This document shows positions 57,242 to 64,000 of a stretch of 64,000 nt of DNA, piece by piece. This DNA comes from Gimesia aquarii (GTDB taxonomy: Bacteria > Planctomycetota > Planctomycetia > Planctomycetales > Planctomycetaceae): NCBI RefSeq assembly GCF_007748175.1, contig NZ_CP037422.1, positions 4,480,334 to 4,544,333 on the forward strand, in the 5' to 3' direction. The notes below the pieces were generated by a model that saw nothing but the letters and a program-made list of their open reading frames with translations, had not been told where the DNA came from and made no database searches. Position numbers and translations under genes: made by a program. The stretch's first letter is position 1. Each line of letters opens with the position of its first letter.

Positions 57242-58326
57242 GTGCGCACTTCAATTTTATGATGAAGGTCTAATTGTTTTTCCAGAGGTATCTTTTCCTC
57301 CAGGACATTGACAAAATGATCGGCCATCCAGGGAGTCTGTAAACTTCCTTTTGAGGCGAACCCGTTAAAAAATCCTATGTGAGGATGCACTGGGTGTAGT
57401 CCCATCACAGGTAATCGACCGCGAATGATCGGTCTGACTGCTGCACTGTGATCAATGACTTCTACTGGTAATTTCAGAAATTCAGACAGTCGGGTACAGA
57501 TTTCAGCGCGACCGGCACTCGTAGGTATGCAGTTAAGATGTTCGCGATCATAGGTCGAACCGGCTCGATAGAGATCCTCTTTCCAATGTGCCAACCAAAC
57601 GCCACGATGTACGACGCGGCGTTCAGTCAGCCCTGGAATTTTTAAGGTAAGAATTTCTCCTTTGGCGCCTTCGAAGGGGATCGTTTTGAACCAGGGATTC
57701 TGTTGACCGTGGATGCCTTCGCAAAAAATGACTTTCCTGGCTGTCACGTTCCACTGAGGCAACGAGATTCCGTTTGACGCAAAATCCAGATCTTGGAGGG
57801 GATCAATATCGGCTTCCAGAAAACGGTCCTGCTGCGAGAAGAAAAGACGGGATACGTTGAGATAGGTGGGAACATCAAGCTGTGCTCCCTGACTCATCTC
57901 AAAGCCTCCCCTGGAAATTTCGAACATTGATTCCGCTGCCAGAGGTTCAGGTGTCGAAACCAGGTGTGGGAAGTGAGTTTGTGACCTCTGTCGATATTGC
58001 TCCTGTTCTTGGTCTGAAGCAAACAGACGTAGCATCGGTTTTAATTTAAAAAATGAAGAGCCCGTTTTTTGTTCAATGTTGCGATAAAAATTGGTAGCAA
58101 AGGGGAGAAACTCATCAAGTCGCCAGGAAACAACCAACCGTAGTCCTGTGATCGGAGTCACTAGACCTGCTGCGACATGTGAAGAAGTTGTCTGCTCACA
58201 ACGATCCACGATGAAAACATCATATCCTCGATTTGCCAGAGTCCAGGCGAGTGCCGTACCTGCAAGACCTTGCCCCACGATGATGTAATCAACTCGTTTC
58301 AAAGCAGGCACTGTTTTTGTTTCCAT
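57238..58326 (-). CDS. FAD-dependent oxidoreductase (DAO / MnmC C-terminal-like)
   Basis: 362 residues. The dinucleotide-binding motif GQGLAGTALAWTLANRG (Gly18, 20 and 23) and VDRCEQTTSSHVAAGLVTPITGLRL, then a substrate domain and the C-terminal FAD block (PIIRGRLPVMGLHPVHPHIGFFNGFASKGSLQTPWMA), place it in the DAO family. Ending in GFASKGSLQTPWMA is like the oxidase half of MnmC, which finishes a tRNA wobble-uridine modification. Coupling to an RNA methyltransferase fits a tRNA-modification role, but amino-acid oxidation is also possible. Confidence 0.85.
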   Translation of the reverse strand: METKTVPALKRVDYIIVGQGLAGTALAWTLANRGYDVFIVDRCEQTTSSHVAAGLVTPITGLRLVVSWRLDEFLPFATNFYRNIEQKTGSSFFKLKPMLRLFASDQEQEQYRQRSQTHFPHLVSTPEPLAAESMFEISRGGFEMSQGAQLDVPTYLNVSRLFFSQQDRFLEADIDPLQDLDFASNGISLPQWNVTARKVIFCEGIHGQQNPWFKTIPFEGAKGEILTLKIPGLTERRVVHRGVWLAHWKEDLYRAGSTYDREHLNCIPTSAGRAEICTRLSEFLKLPVEVIDHSAAVRPIIRGRLPVMGLHPVHPHIGFFNGFASKGSLQTPWMADHFVNVLEEKIPLEKQLDLHHKIEVRT

Positions 58327-58487
58327 TTACGATTTTGCATTGTAAAGCTATCTCTTGGGGCCGATCGATGAATGAGAATCATCATACAGCAGCAAGATCG
58401 TATTTGAAAACACAGATAGACACGAATCCCGGAATCGCAATATTTTCAATATTCTGTGCTTTGAATGGATGAGTCTAAGTAAAAAAA

Positions 58488-59291
58488 TTACTCTAATTCA
58501 CCATTCCATTTTTTGAGTCGATTCAGATAAAGTTGTGACTCAACATACTTACGGTGTGATTTGTCCGTCATTTTTTCCAGGACTAGTAACGCTGAAATAT
58601 AACTCGTCAGGTTGCCGTTGGATGAAATAATATTTTCATCAATGACGTGAGTTGTGTTGGAATCGTTTTGAACCTTAAGTTTTGGAAACGTACTCCTGAG
58701 TACCTGACCACCTCCAACATAGGTCACGATCTTTCGATTGTTGGCTAGCCCGGACTTTCCTAATAAAAATGCTCCGGCACAATTGCTGGCGAGATACTCT
58801 GCATCCTGTCCCGATTTGCGAACAAAATTGACAATGGTCTGATCTTCGAGAATCTCCTGCATCTGAAAAGCACCAGGAACAATTAATGCGGTCAACGGGG
58901 GCGCATTAGAAAATGAAAAATCTGCAACGAGCGTCAGCCCTTCTTCAGAAAGATAGGGACGCTGCTCCTTACCGATTAAGATGACATTAAATCGCTGATT
59001 ACCATTGGCGTCATGCTTACCAAACACATCAAAGGGAGCAGCAACTTCTGTAAGCAGAACGTCATCGACCACGAGCACACCGATGGTAGGCAATTCGGGA
59101 TTTAAAGATTGCGATTTCTGATTGCCTTCTGGTTGTGAGGCGACGACACATTGCCCCGGCTGCGATTTGATGTTTTGTGATGAGCTATTTTGATTTGTTG
59201 TATTTTCATCATTCTGTCCTGTCACGACAGAGAACGTAATGGCTGCAAAAACGAGTAAAATGAAAACAATAACGGTGATTCGTGAGAGCAT
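58488..59291 (-). CDS. Exported DJ-1/PfpI family protein
   Basis: 267 residues. An N-terminal membrane segment (ITVIVFILLVFAAITFSV) is followed by an Asn/Gln/Ser-rich linker (about 27-65) and then a DJ-1/PfpI domain (IGVLVVDDVLLTEVAAPFDVFG, ALIVPGAF, the nucleophile elbow ASNCAGAFLLGKSG with the Cys, VTYVGGGQVL). The ATG at 59291 has AAAGGAA 8 bases upstream. It is third in a minus-strand set with AhpD-like and cupin genes, and probably works outside the cytoplasm. The substrate is unknown. Confidence 0.87.
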   Translation of the reverse strand: MLSRITVIVFILLVFAAITFSVVTGQNDENTTNQNSSSQNIKSQPGQCVVASQPEGNQKSQSLNPELPTIGVLVVDDVLLTEVAAPFDVFGKHDANGNQRFNVILIGKEQRPYLSEEGLTLVADFSFSNAPPLTALIVPGAFQMQEILEDQTIVNFVRKSGQDAEYLASNCAGAFLLGKSGLANNRKIVTYVGGGQVLRSTFPKLKVQNDSNTTHVIDENIISSNGNLTSYISALLVLEKMTDKSHRKYVESQLYLNRLKKWNGELE

Positions 59292-59360
59292 CAAAATATT
59301 CCTTTGTATTTATGGTTCTGTGGGTTTCTAGACTCAGAAATGGTAAGAGTTGATTGCTGA

Positions 59361-59813
59361 TTAATTAGTTCGTTTAGCTGGACCTTGTTTCATGCTGATA
59401 GCCAGGCGATTCCAGGCATTCATCATGACAATGATAATTGTGAGGTCGACGATCTCCTTTTCAGAAAATTCAAGACACATTTTTTGATAAAATCCTTCCG
59501 GGACTTGCCCTGCAGAGAGTTTGGTTACTACCTCAGCCCATGCTAGTGCTACTTGTTCCCTGTTATTGTAAAACGTTGTCTCGCGCCACACGGATAAGCA
59601 GTCCAGTCGTTGCTGGCTCTCCTCTTGTGCACGCGCTTCCTGGCTGTGCTTATCGATGCAGAACGCACACCCATTAATCTGAGAAACCCGCAATTCAATC
59701 AACACTTTGAGCTTGGTATCAATTGAACAGGTTTGAGTATATTCGTTAACTCCCAGCAGTGCTTGCAGACCTTCCGGGGCAGCGTCGTTATAGTCGAGTC
59801 GAGGTGGGGACAT
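59361..59813 (-). CDS. Carboxymuconolactone decarboxylase / AhpD-like protein
   Basis: 150 residues. The helical AhpD-like fold with the redox motif NGCAFCIDKHSQEAR (CxxC plus His) near residues 47-60, and DLTIIIVMMNAWNRLAIS at the end. This CxxC-His signature is that of alkylhydroperoxidase AhpD relatives that reduce peroxides. AAAGGAG lies 8 bases before the ATG. It begins 11 bases after the cupin stop and is followed 69 bases later by the DJ-1 gene, consistent with one operon. Confidence 0.92.
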   Translation of the reverse strand: MSPPRLDYNDAAPEGLQALLGVNEYTQTCSIDTKLKVLIELRVSQINGCAFCIDKHSQEARAQEESQQRLDCLSVWRETTFYNNREQVALAWAEVVTKLSAGQVPEGFYQKMCLEFSEKEIVDLTIIIVMMNAWNRLAISMKQGPAKRTN

Positions 59814-59824
59814 CAGGGACTCCT

Positions 59825-60262
59825 TTATTTTTCGGGGATCGTTAAGCGTTTCGTTGCGCGATCGTGAATTTGAATCGCTAGAATCCGCGCACGATTTGAT
59901 TTACTCGGATTTCGAGTCTTGGAATGCAGGATCATTGTGGGTTCATACAGAGTGTCTCCCGCTTTCAGATGTAATAGAGGGCCATCACCAACTTGGGTTT
60001 CTAATTCTCCCTCAAGTACATAGACGAGTGTCGGACAAGGGTGCCGATGCGCGGGCGTGGAAGCACCCGGCTCCCAGGTGATTTCATGCATGGTGGCTCG
60101 AGCCGGTTTGCCGTCAAATGTTTCATCAAGATCACGTACTAAAATTTTTTTGACCTGAGCGGCTTTTGTCTGCTGTTTGGAATTCGTTGTGTTCTGGGCG
60201 ACTGTCGTAAGCGAACCGACCACGACAATCAATGCTACCAGTGGGATGAATCGATAGTTCAT
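59825..60262 (-). CDS. Exported cupin-domain protein
   Basis: 145 residues. A signal peptide (MNYRFIPLVALIVVVGSLTTVAQ) precedes a single small cupin barrel with the metal-binding block ITWEPGASTPAHRHPCPTLVYVLEGELETQVG (His-x-His) and AGDTLYEPTMILHSKTRNPS with the last His ligand. AGAGGAG lies about 10 bases before the ATG. It is first gene of the set cupin, AhpD, DJ-1, transcribed away from the MocR regulator. Confidence 0.92.
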   Translation of the reverse strand: MNYRFIPLVALIVVVGSLTTVAQNTTNSKQQTKAAQVKKILVRDLDETFDGKPARATMHEITWEPGASTPAHRHPCPTLVYVLEGELETQVGDGPLLHLKAGDTLYEPTMILHSKTRNPSKSNRARILAIQIHDRATKRLTIPEK

Positions 60263-60296
60263 TTACTGTTTCTCCTCTTGAGATTCGAATTTTTAA

Positions 60297-60324
60297 TGCA
60301 ACCTTGATTACAACATTTGTTGCA
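60297..60324. promoter_or_regulatory. Candidate MocR operator
   Basis: Two nested inverted repeats: TGCAAC (60297-60302) with GTTGCA (60319-60324), and CAACA-TT-TGTTG (60311-60322). They lie in the 133-base gap between the divergent cupin operon and the MocR gene, where a GntR/MocR operator is expected. Pattern match by eye only. Confidence 0.5.
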
Positions 60325-60395
60325 ATGGGAAAATTTTACATCTAAAATGGCTCTTGAATAAGATCCAATTACCAAAGAATGTATGGGGCCAATTT

Positions 60396-61895
60396 ATGGG
60401 GCGCCGAAATCCTCAGCGCTTTGATTTTGCGACGATTCTGATCGATCATGAGTCGGCTCAGCCGCTCTATCGACAACTGGAAGATCAACTGCGCGACGCC
60501 ATTTTGCAGGGACGGATTGCACCGGGAGAACGACTCCCTGCAACACGGCGTTTATCCGGGGACCTTCACGTCGGGAGAAACACGGTTTCGCAATCCTACG
60601 AACGGTTGATCGCGGAAGGCTATCTGCAGGCAGAAATTGGTTCTGGGACACGTGTTTCCACAGAACTGCCCGAGACACTGCTCAATCGTCCTCAAGCCCG
60701 GAAAAAGAAGGAGAACAAAACACAACGGGATGGTGCGTTACTCTCTCAGCGTGGAAAGCAAATGTTTGAATTTGGTGACTGGAATCAACTGGGTATTAAA
60801 CCGCCTCGTCCATTCCGCCCTCACGTACCGGCATTGGATTTGTTTCCTCGGCACATCTGGCAACGTCTTTCAGAACGGCGGCTGCGACGTCTGTCCCGCG
60901 ATCTTTGGGGAACCGGAGATTCACAGGGGTATCGCCCACTTCGTCAAGCGATTGCCGACTATTTGAAAATCTCTCGTGGTGTGAATTGCTGCTCTGACCA
61001 GATACTGATTACAGCAGGAGCTCAGCAGGGCTTGGAGCTCGTATCGCGGTTACTGCTTGATCCTGGGGATACGGCCTGGATCGAAGAACCCGGCTACACA
61101 CCCGCACGACTGGTTTTTGAATTGAACGGTGCCAGAGTCGTTTCGATTCCGGTTGATGAAGAAGGACTCATTGTCAGTGAGGGGGTTAGGCAGAAGGCGA
61201 ATGCACGCCTGGCCTATATCACACCGGGAAGTCATTGGCCGTTAGGAATGACGATGAGTCTTTCTCGCCGACTGGAACTTCTTAACTGGGCACAGCATCA
61301 TTCCGGGTGGATTCTGGAAGATGATTACAACAGCGAGTTCCGCTACGATGGGCGTCCTCTGCCCTCCATTCAAGGTTTGGATCAGCACGAAAGTGTGCTC
61401 TATATGGGGACCTTCAGTAAAGTGTTGTTCCCCGGACTCAGGCTTGGTTATCTTGTCATTCCGGCCAAACTCGTTAATGCGTTTGTAGGTGCGCGTTGGC
61501 TGGCCGATCGGCATTCGCCTCCCTTTGAGCAGGCAGTGCTGACAGACTTTATTGAGGAAGGCCATTTTGAACGCCATGTGCGAAAAATGCGCACCTCGTA
61601 TGCAAGTCGACAGGCTGCCCTCTCTGAAGCAATCAGACAGAATTTCGGGGATGAGGTTCATTTCAGTCGTACGGAGACAGGGCTGCAACTCGTCGTTTAT
61701 GGGGCGAATGAAAAGAAAGAGGCAAAGCTCAGACGCTCAGCCGATCAATTGGAGATCGAGTATCATCCAGTCTCATTCTATGCTTCCCCTGGTACAAATC
61801 CGGCGGGGATGATTTTGGGTTTTGCCGCATTCACAGAAGAGCAAATCGAAAACACGATTCGCAGTTGGGCGATGAATTACCTGAAACGAGCATAA
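60396..61895 (+). CDS. MocR-type regulator (GntR winged helix plus aminotransferase domain)
   Basis: 499 residues. The GntR DNA-binding domain covers about residues 18-85 (PLYRQLEDQLRDAILQGRIAPGERLPATRRLSGDLHVGRNTVSQSYERLIAEGYL). A fold-type I aminotransferase domain (about 135-490) holds ITAGAQQGLELVSRLLLDPGD, ILEDDYNSEFRYDG (Asp/Tyr contacting the PLP ring) and YMGTFSKVLFPGLRLGYL with the PLP-binding Lys. The ATG at 60396 is preferred over the TTG at 60354. It is probably the regulator of the divergent cupin/AhpD/DJ-1 operon; no pdxST genes are adjacent. Confidence 0.93.
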   Translation: MGRRNPQRFDFATILIDHESAQPLYRQLEDQLRDAILQGRIAPGERLPATRRLSGDLHVGRNTVSQSYERLIAEGYLQAEIGSGTRVSTELPETLLNRPQARKKKENKTQRDGALLSQRGKQMFEFGDWNQLGIKPPRPFRPHVPALDLFPRHIWQRLSERRLRRLSRDLWGTGDSQGYRPLRQAIADYLKISRGVNCCSDQILITAGAQQGLELVSRLLLDPGDTAWIEEPGYTPARLVFELNGARVVSIPVDEEGLIVSEGVRQKANARLAYITPGSHWPLGMTMSLSRRLELLNWAQHHSGWILEDDYNSEFRYDGRPLPSIQGLDQHESVLYMGTFSKVLFPGLRLGYLVIPAKLVNAFVGARWLADRHSPPFEQAVLTDFIEEGHFERHVRKMRTSYASRQAALSEAIRQNFGDEVHFSRTETGLQLVVYGANEKKEAKLRRSADQLEIEYHPVSFYASPGTNPAGMILGFAAFTEEQIENTIRSWAMNYLKRA

Positions 61896-62096
61896 AATCT
61901 ATTGCCGAATCATTTGAGATTGGAACATTTTAGATTTTCAAAATAACACAATCAAAACGTGACTATCGAAATGAAACACTAAATTACTATTTTTTTGATC
62001 ATTAAATATTATGCGACTTTGGAATTGATTATTAGTGAGGTTCGCTGAATAATTAAGTTTACTAATAATCTTATGTTCCCTGTAAAGAGGATAATC

Positions 62097-63146
62097 ATGA
62101 AGGATATGTTCAAGATTAAATCGTATGTTTTTTTGGCATCCGCTTTTTTGATCACTGTGACAGTTCAAGTGATAGCATTTGAAGAGAAGGGTGTAGAAAA
62201 GACGGAGACCTCTCCCTCTAATCTGGATATCATGCGTCATTTAATGAATTCCTGGTCCATTCGGACGAAAGAGAAACGAAGTGAGCCGCTGGCTTTCGTA
62301 CAAGATCCCGTGCTGCGATATACAGACCCAAAGTACAAAATGACTGACTGTGCTATCTGGCGTCTTGGCAAGAAAGGGCGCCCACGTGCTTATGTTACCG
62401 TCGAAATGGGTAACCCGAGAGGAAACACAGGTCTTGCCACTTTTGAGTTCCTTGCTGTCTCAGAAGGACCTTTTCGGATTAACGGCCGTGGAGTCAGTTG
62501 GCAACCTTGGGAATTGGGTGTCGATTTCAAACCACTTCCGGGAGCTCCCCAACCTGCTGCAACCGCACCAGAAAGATTAGAGCAGATGAAGCAACTCGCA
62601 ATTCGTTTTTCAGCTGAGGAGATGCTTGGCAGAGAAAAAATCTATTTAAATCTACATCCCGAACCGTTCGACCGATATCAGCCAACTGATGCAAAAAACT
62701 CGGATGCTGCTGTATTCTTGTTTGAGAGAAATTCTAATCCAGAAGTGATTCTATTTCTCGAAACCGATGGTAAAAAATGGTCTTATGGGTGTGGAAAGTT
62801 ATCAGCGACGGCAGTTTTGGTAAAGCTGGATAAGAAAGAAGTCTGGTCCAATCCCAAAACGAGTTCAAGACCCAAACCAGATCAGGTGGGGTATCATTGG
62901 ACTAACGGGTATACTGCAGGCCGTGTTGTGTTCCAGGTTCCACACAAATTAAGAACAACGCCAGTTAAGGCCATCCCGGTTCAACCAATACCTGCTCGAG
63001 CGAACTTACTCAAATTGAAGACGAAACAGCTACCCGTAATTCAACCTAAAAAAGTGCAACCTAAGGCAGTACAACCCAAGGTAAAGCCGCAGCCACCTCA
63101 ACCAGTTTCGAAGCCGGCGAGTAACAGTAGCTCTCATTGTTGTTGA
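62097..63146 (+). CDS. Secreted protein of unknown function with Pro/Lys/Gln tail
   Basis: 349 residues, family not recognised. A signal peptide (MKDMFKIKSYVFLASAFLITV, cut near IAFEE) precedes a globular part (about 45-280) with WSIRTKEKRSEPLAFVQDPVLRYTDP, GKKGRPRAYVTVEM and VGYHWTNGYTAGRVVFQVP. The last 60 residues are low-complexity (QPKKVQPKAVQPKVKPQPPQPVSKP) and end SSSHCC, with two terminal cysteines. AGAGGA lies 6 bases before the ATG. Similar exported proteins occur in planctomycetes, to my recollection. Confidence 0.75.
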   Translation: MKDMFKIKSYVFLASAFLITVTVQVIAFEEKGVEKTETSPSNLDIMRHLMNSWSIRTKEKRSEPLAFVQDPVLRYTDPKYKMTDCAIWRLGKKGRPRAYVTVEMGNPRGNTGLATFEFLAVSEGPFRINGRGVSWQPWELGVDFKPLPGAPQPAATAPERLEQMKQLAIRFSAEEMLGREKIYLNLHPEPFDRYQPTDAKNSDAAVFLFERNSNPEVILFLETDGKKWSYGCGKLSATAVLVKLDKKEVWSNPKTSSRPKPDQVGYHWTNGYTAGRVVFQVPHKLRTTPVKAIPVQPIPARANLLKLKTKQLPVIQPKKVQPKAVQPKVKPQPPQPVSKPASNSSSHCC

Positions 63147-63235
63147 TGCAGTCAGAGATGCGGGTTCATCAGATTTACTACTTGTTGAATGAGTTTTGTT
63201 AGTACTTGAGCTTTTGCTCTAATGGCGTTGAAGAA

Positions 63236-64000
63236 TCACTTCCCAATACAATAAAGCGTTTCCTTGCGCGTTCCTGAAGCGCGGCTGGCAGCGCGGTGGA
63301 AAATTTGATTGCCACATAGCGCGGGGCTTGCAAAACATTCATCGCCGAGCTGATTTTCTGCGACCAATTCGAATTTATTTGGATTGGCGCGGAACACGAA
63401 CGTTTTACCTTGTTCATTGGAAAGGTACAGGTTGCCGTTAGCCAGCACGAGCGAGGAAGAAACTTTTCCACCGAGTCGGCTTTTCCACTGCTCTTTTCCT
63501 GTCTGTGCATTCCAGCAATAGGCGATTCCATTATCGTCGACCGCGTAGAGGTAGCCGTTGTGAGCCAGCATCGATTGTTCATAACATTTGACTCGGTTCG
63601 TCCAGACGACTTTTCCAGAACCGTCGGCTTTGACTGCCAATGTCCCCTTTGTGGGAAAGCCGCCACTGGCGAAGACAAGATCCTTGTCCCAGACCATTGT
63701 ACCACAGGAGACAACCCAGAGGCTGGGGCTGGACCAGAGTTCGCGTCCCGTTTGGGGATCAAAACTGGCGACTTTCGAATTACCACTTAGGAGTAACTGG
63801 TCGCGTCCAGCGATTCGTGCCACGATGGGCGTCGAAAAATTGAGTTTATTCGGTCGTTTGATTCGCCAGACTTCTCGTCCAGTTTGTTGATCAAAGGCGG
63901 CGATGTAACCATTCACTTCAAACTCTGCCGCAACGATGACTTTATCCTCATAAAGGATGGGAGAAGGAGCATAGCCAAACTGATACGCACGGGGCAGAAA
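63236..64000 (-). CDS. PQQ-type beta-propeller protein (N-terminus outside window)
   Basis: C-terminal 255 or so residues of a propeller whose frame stays open to the window end (YQFGYAPSPILYEDKVIV continues upstream of the GTG at 63916). Repeats with the tryptophan-docking pattern are TGREVWRIKRP, TGRELWSSPSLW, SGKVVWTNRV and TGKEQWKSRLGG, spaced about 45 residues apart, as in BamB/PQQ-like proteins (PF13360). Planctomycetes have many exported members. It converges with the preceding gene. Ligand and partner are unknown. Confidence 0.9.
   Translation of the reverse strand, partial: FLPRAYQFGYAPSPILYEDKVIVAAEFEVNGYIAAFDQQTGREVWRIKRPNKLNFSTPIVARIAGRDQLLLSGNSKVASFDPQTGRELWSSPSLWVVSCGTMVWDKDLVFASGGFPTKGTLAVKADGSGKVVWTNRVKCYEQSMLAHNGYLYAVDDNGIAYCWNAQTGKEQWKSRLGGKVSSSLVLANGNLYLSNEQGKTFVFRANPNKFELVAENQLGDECFASPALCGNQIFHRAASRASGTRKETLYCIGK

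Noticed and set aside
1..64000. CRISPR arrays, tRNA and rRNA genes
   Set aside because: No regularly spaced direct repeats, no T-loop plus acceptor pairing and no rRNA-like blocks were seen on reading.

Overview
This window reads as a chromosomal segment of a planctomycete, most like the Planctomycetaceae (Gimesia-type). The pointers are: a DUF1559 pilin-like protein ([16 protein letters not shown] start, H-x9-DG-type end); a secreted arylsulfatase; two PQQ-propeller proteins, one opening with a DWPMWR motif; a giant extracellular protein with the LEDRQLLA N-terminal motif of planctomycete surface proteins; and small glycine/proline-rich or lipobox proteins. The species is an inference. I see no tRNA, rRNA or CRISPR array.

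Layout. 0-6.3 kb: end of a beta-lactamase-fold hydrolase, a PlsC acyltransferase, and a 1533-residue secreted multidomain protein (GH-A-like catalytic region, Calx-beta, Ig-like, cohesin-like, dockerin-like). 6.5-12.6 kb: pdxJ, glnA, an hsp20 behind a sigma-54-like promoter, a NagD-type HAD phosphatase and an APS/PAPS reductase. 12.6-18.1 kb: GH114-like protein, sulfatase, and a PQQ propeller with a methyltransferase-like insertion and a malectin-like tail. 18.2-32.3 kb: mostly housekeeping genes (trpS, pyrD, HU, YkgJ, mobA, GT39, leuA, sulfite reductase, pgpA, folD). 32.7-35.5 kb: secreted proteins.

35.5-45.1 kb is the accessory region. It holds an empty 1.1 kb stretch with IS21-like end repeats, small orphan genes, an IS1182-type transposase remnant abutting a 5'-truncated reverse transcriptase, a large HD / nuclease-like / NACHT protein that looks like a bacterial NLR-type antiphage protein, and a coupled Y-family polymerase plus SRAP-like pair. 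45.2-54.5 kb is an L-rhamnose locus: GH78 rhamnosidase, lipoprotein and DUF1559 protein in one operon, a divergent AraC regulator, then rhaA, an NCS1-type transporter and a small membrane protein. 54.8-64 kb: dipeptidase, DUF2007, a methyltransferase coupled to an FAD oxidase, a MocR regulator divergent from a cupin/AhpD/DJ-1 operon, a secreted protein of unknown function, and another PQQ propeller cut by the window end.

The two best discoveries are the leuA leader and the NACHT protein. The leuA leader is a 21-codon peptide with eight leucines, four of them CTA, followed by overlapping antiterminator and terminator arms: the full layout of a leucine attenuator. The NACHT protein sits in a degraded mobile-element region.

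Many starts were moved inward from the longest open frame on Shine-Dalgarno or signal-peptide evidence; each case is stated.
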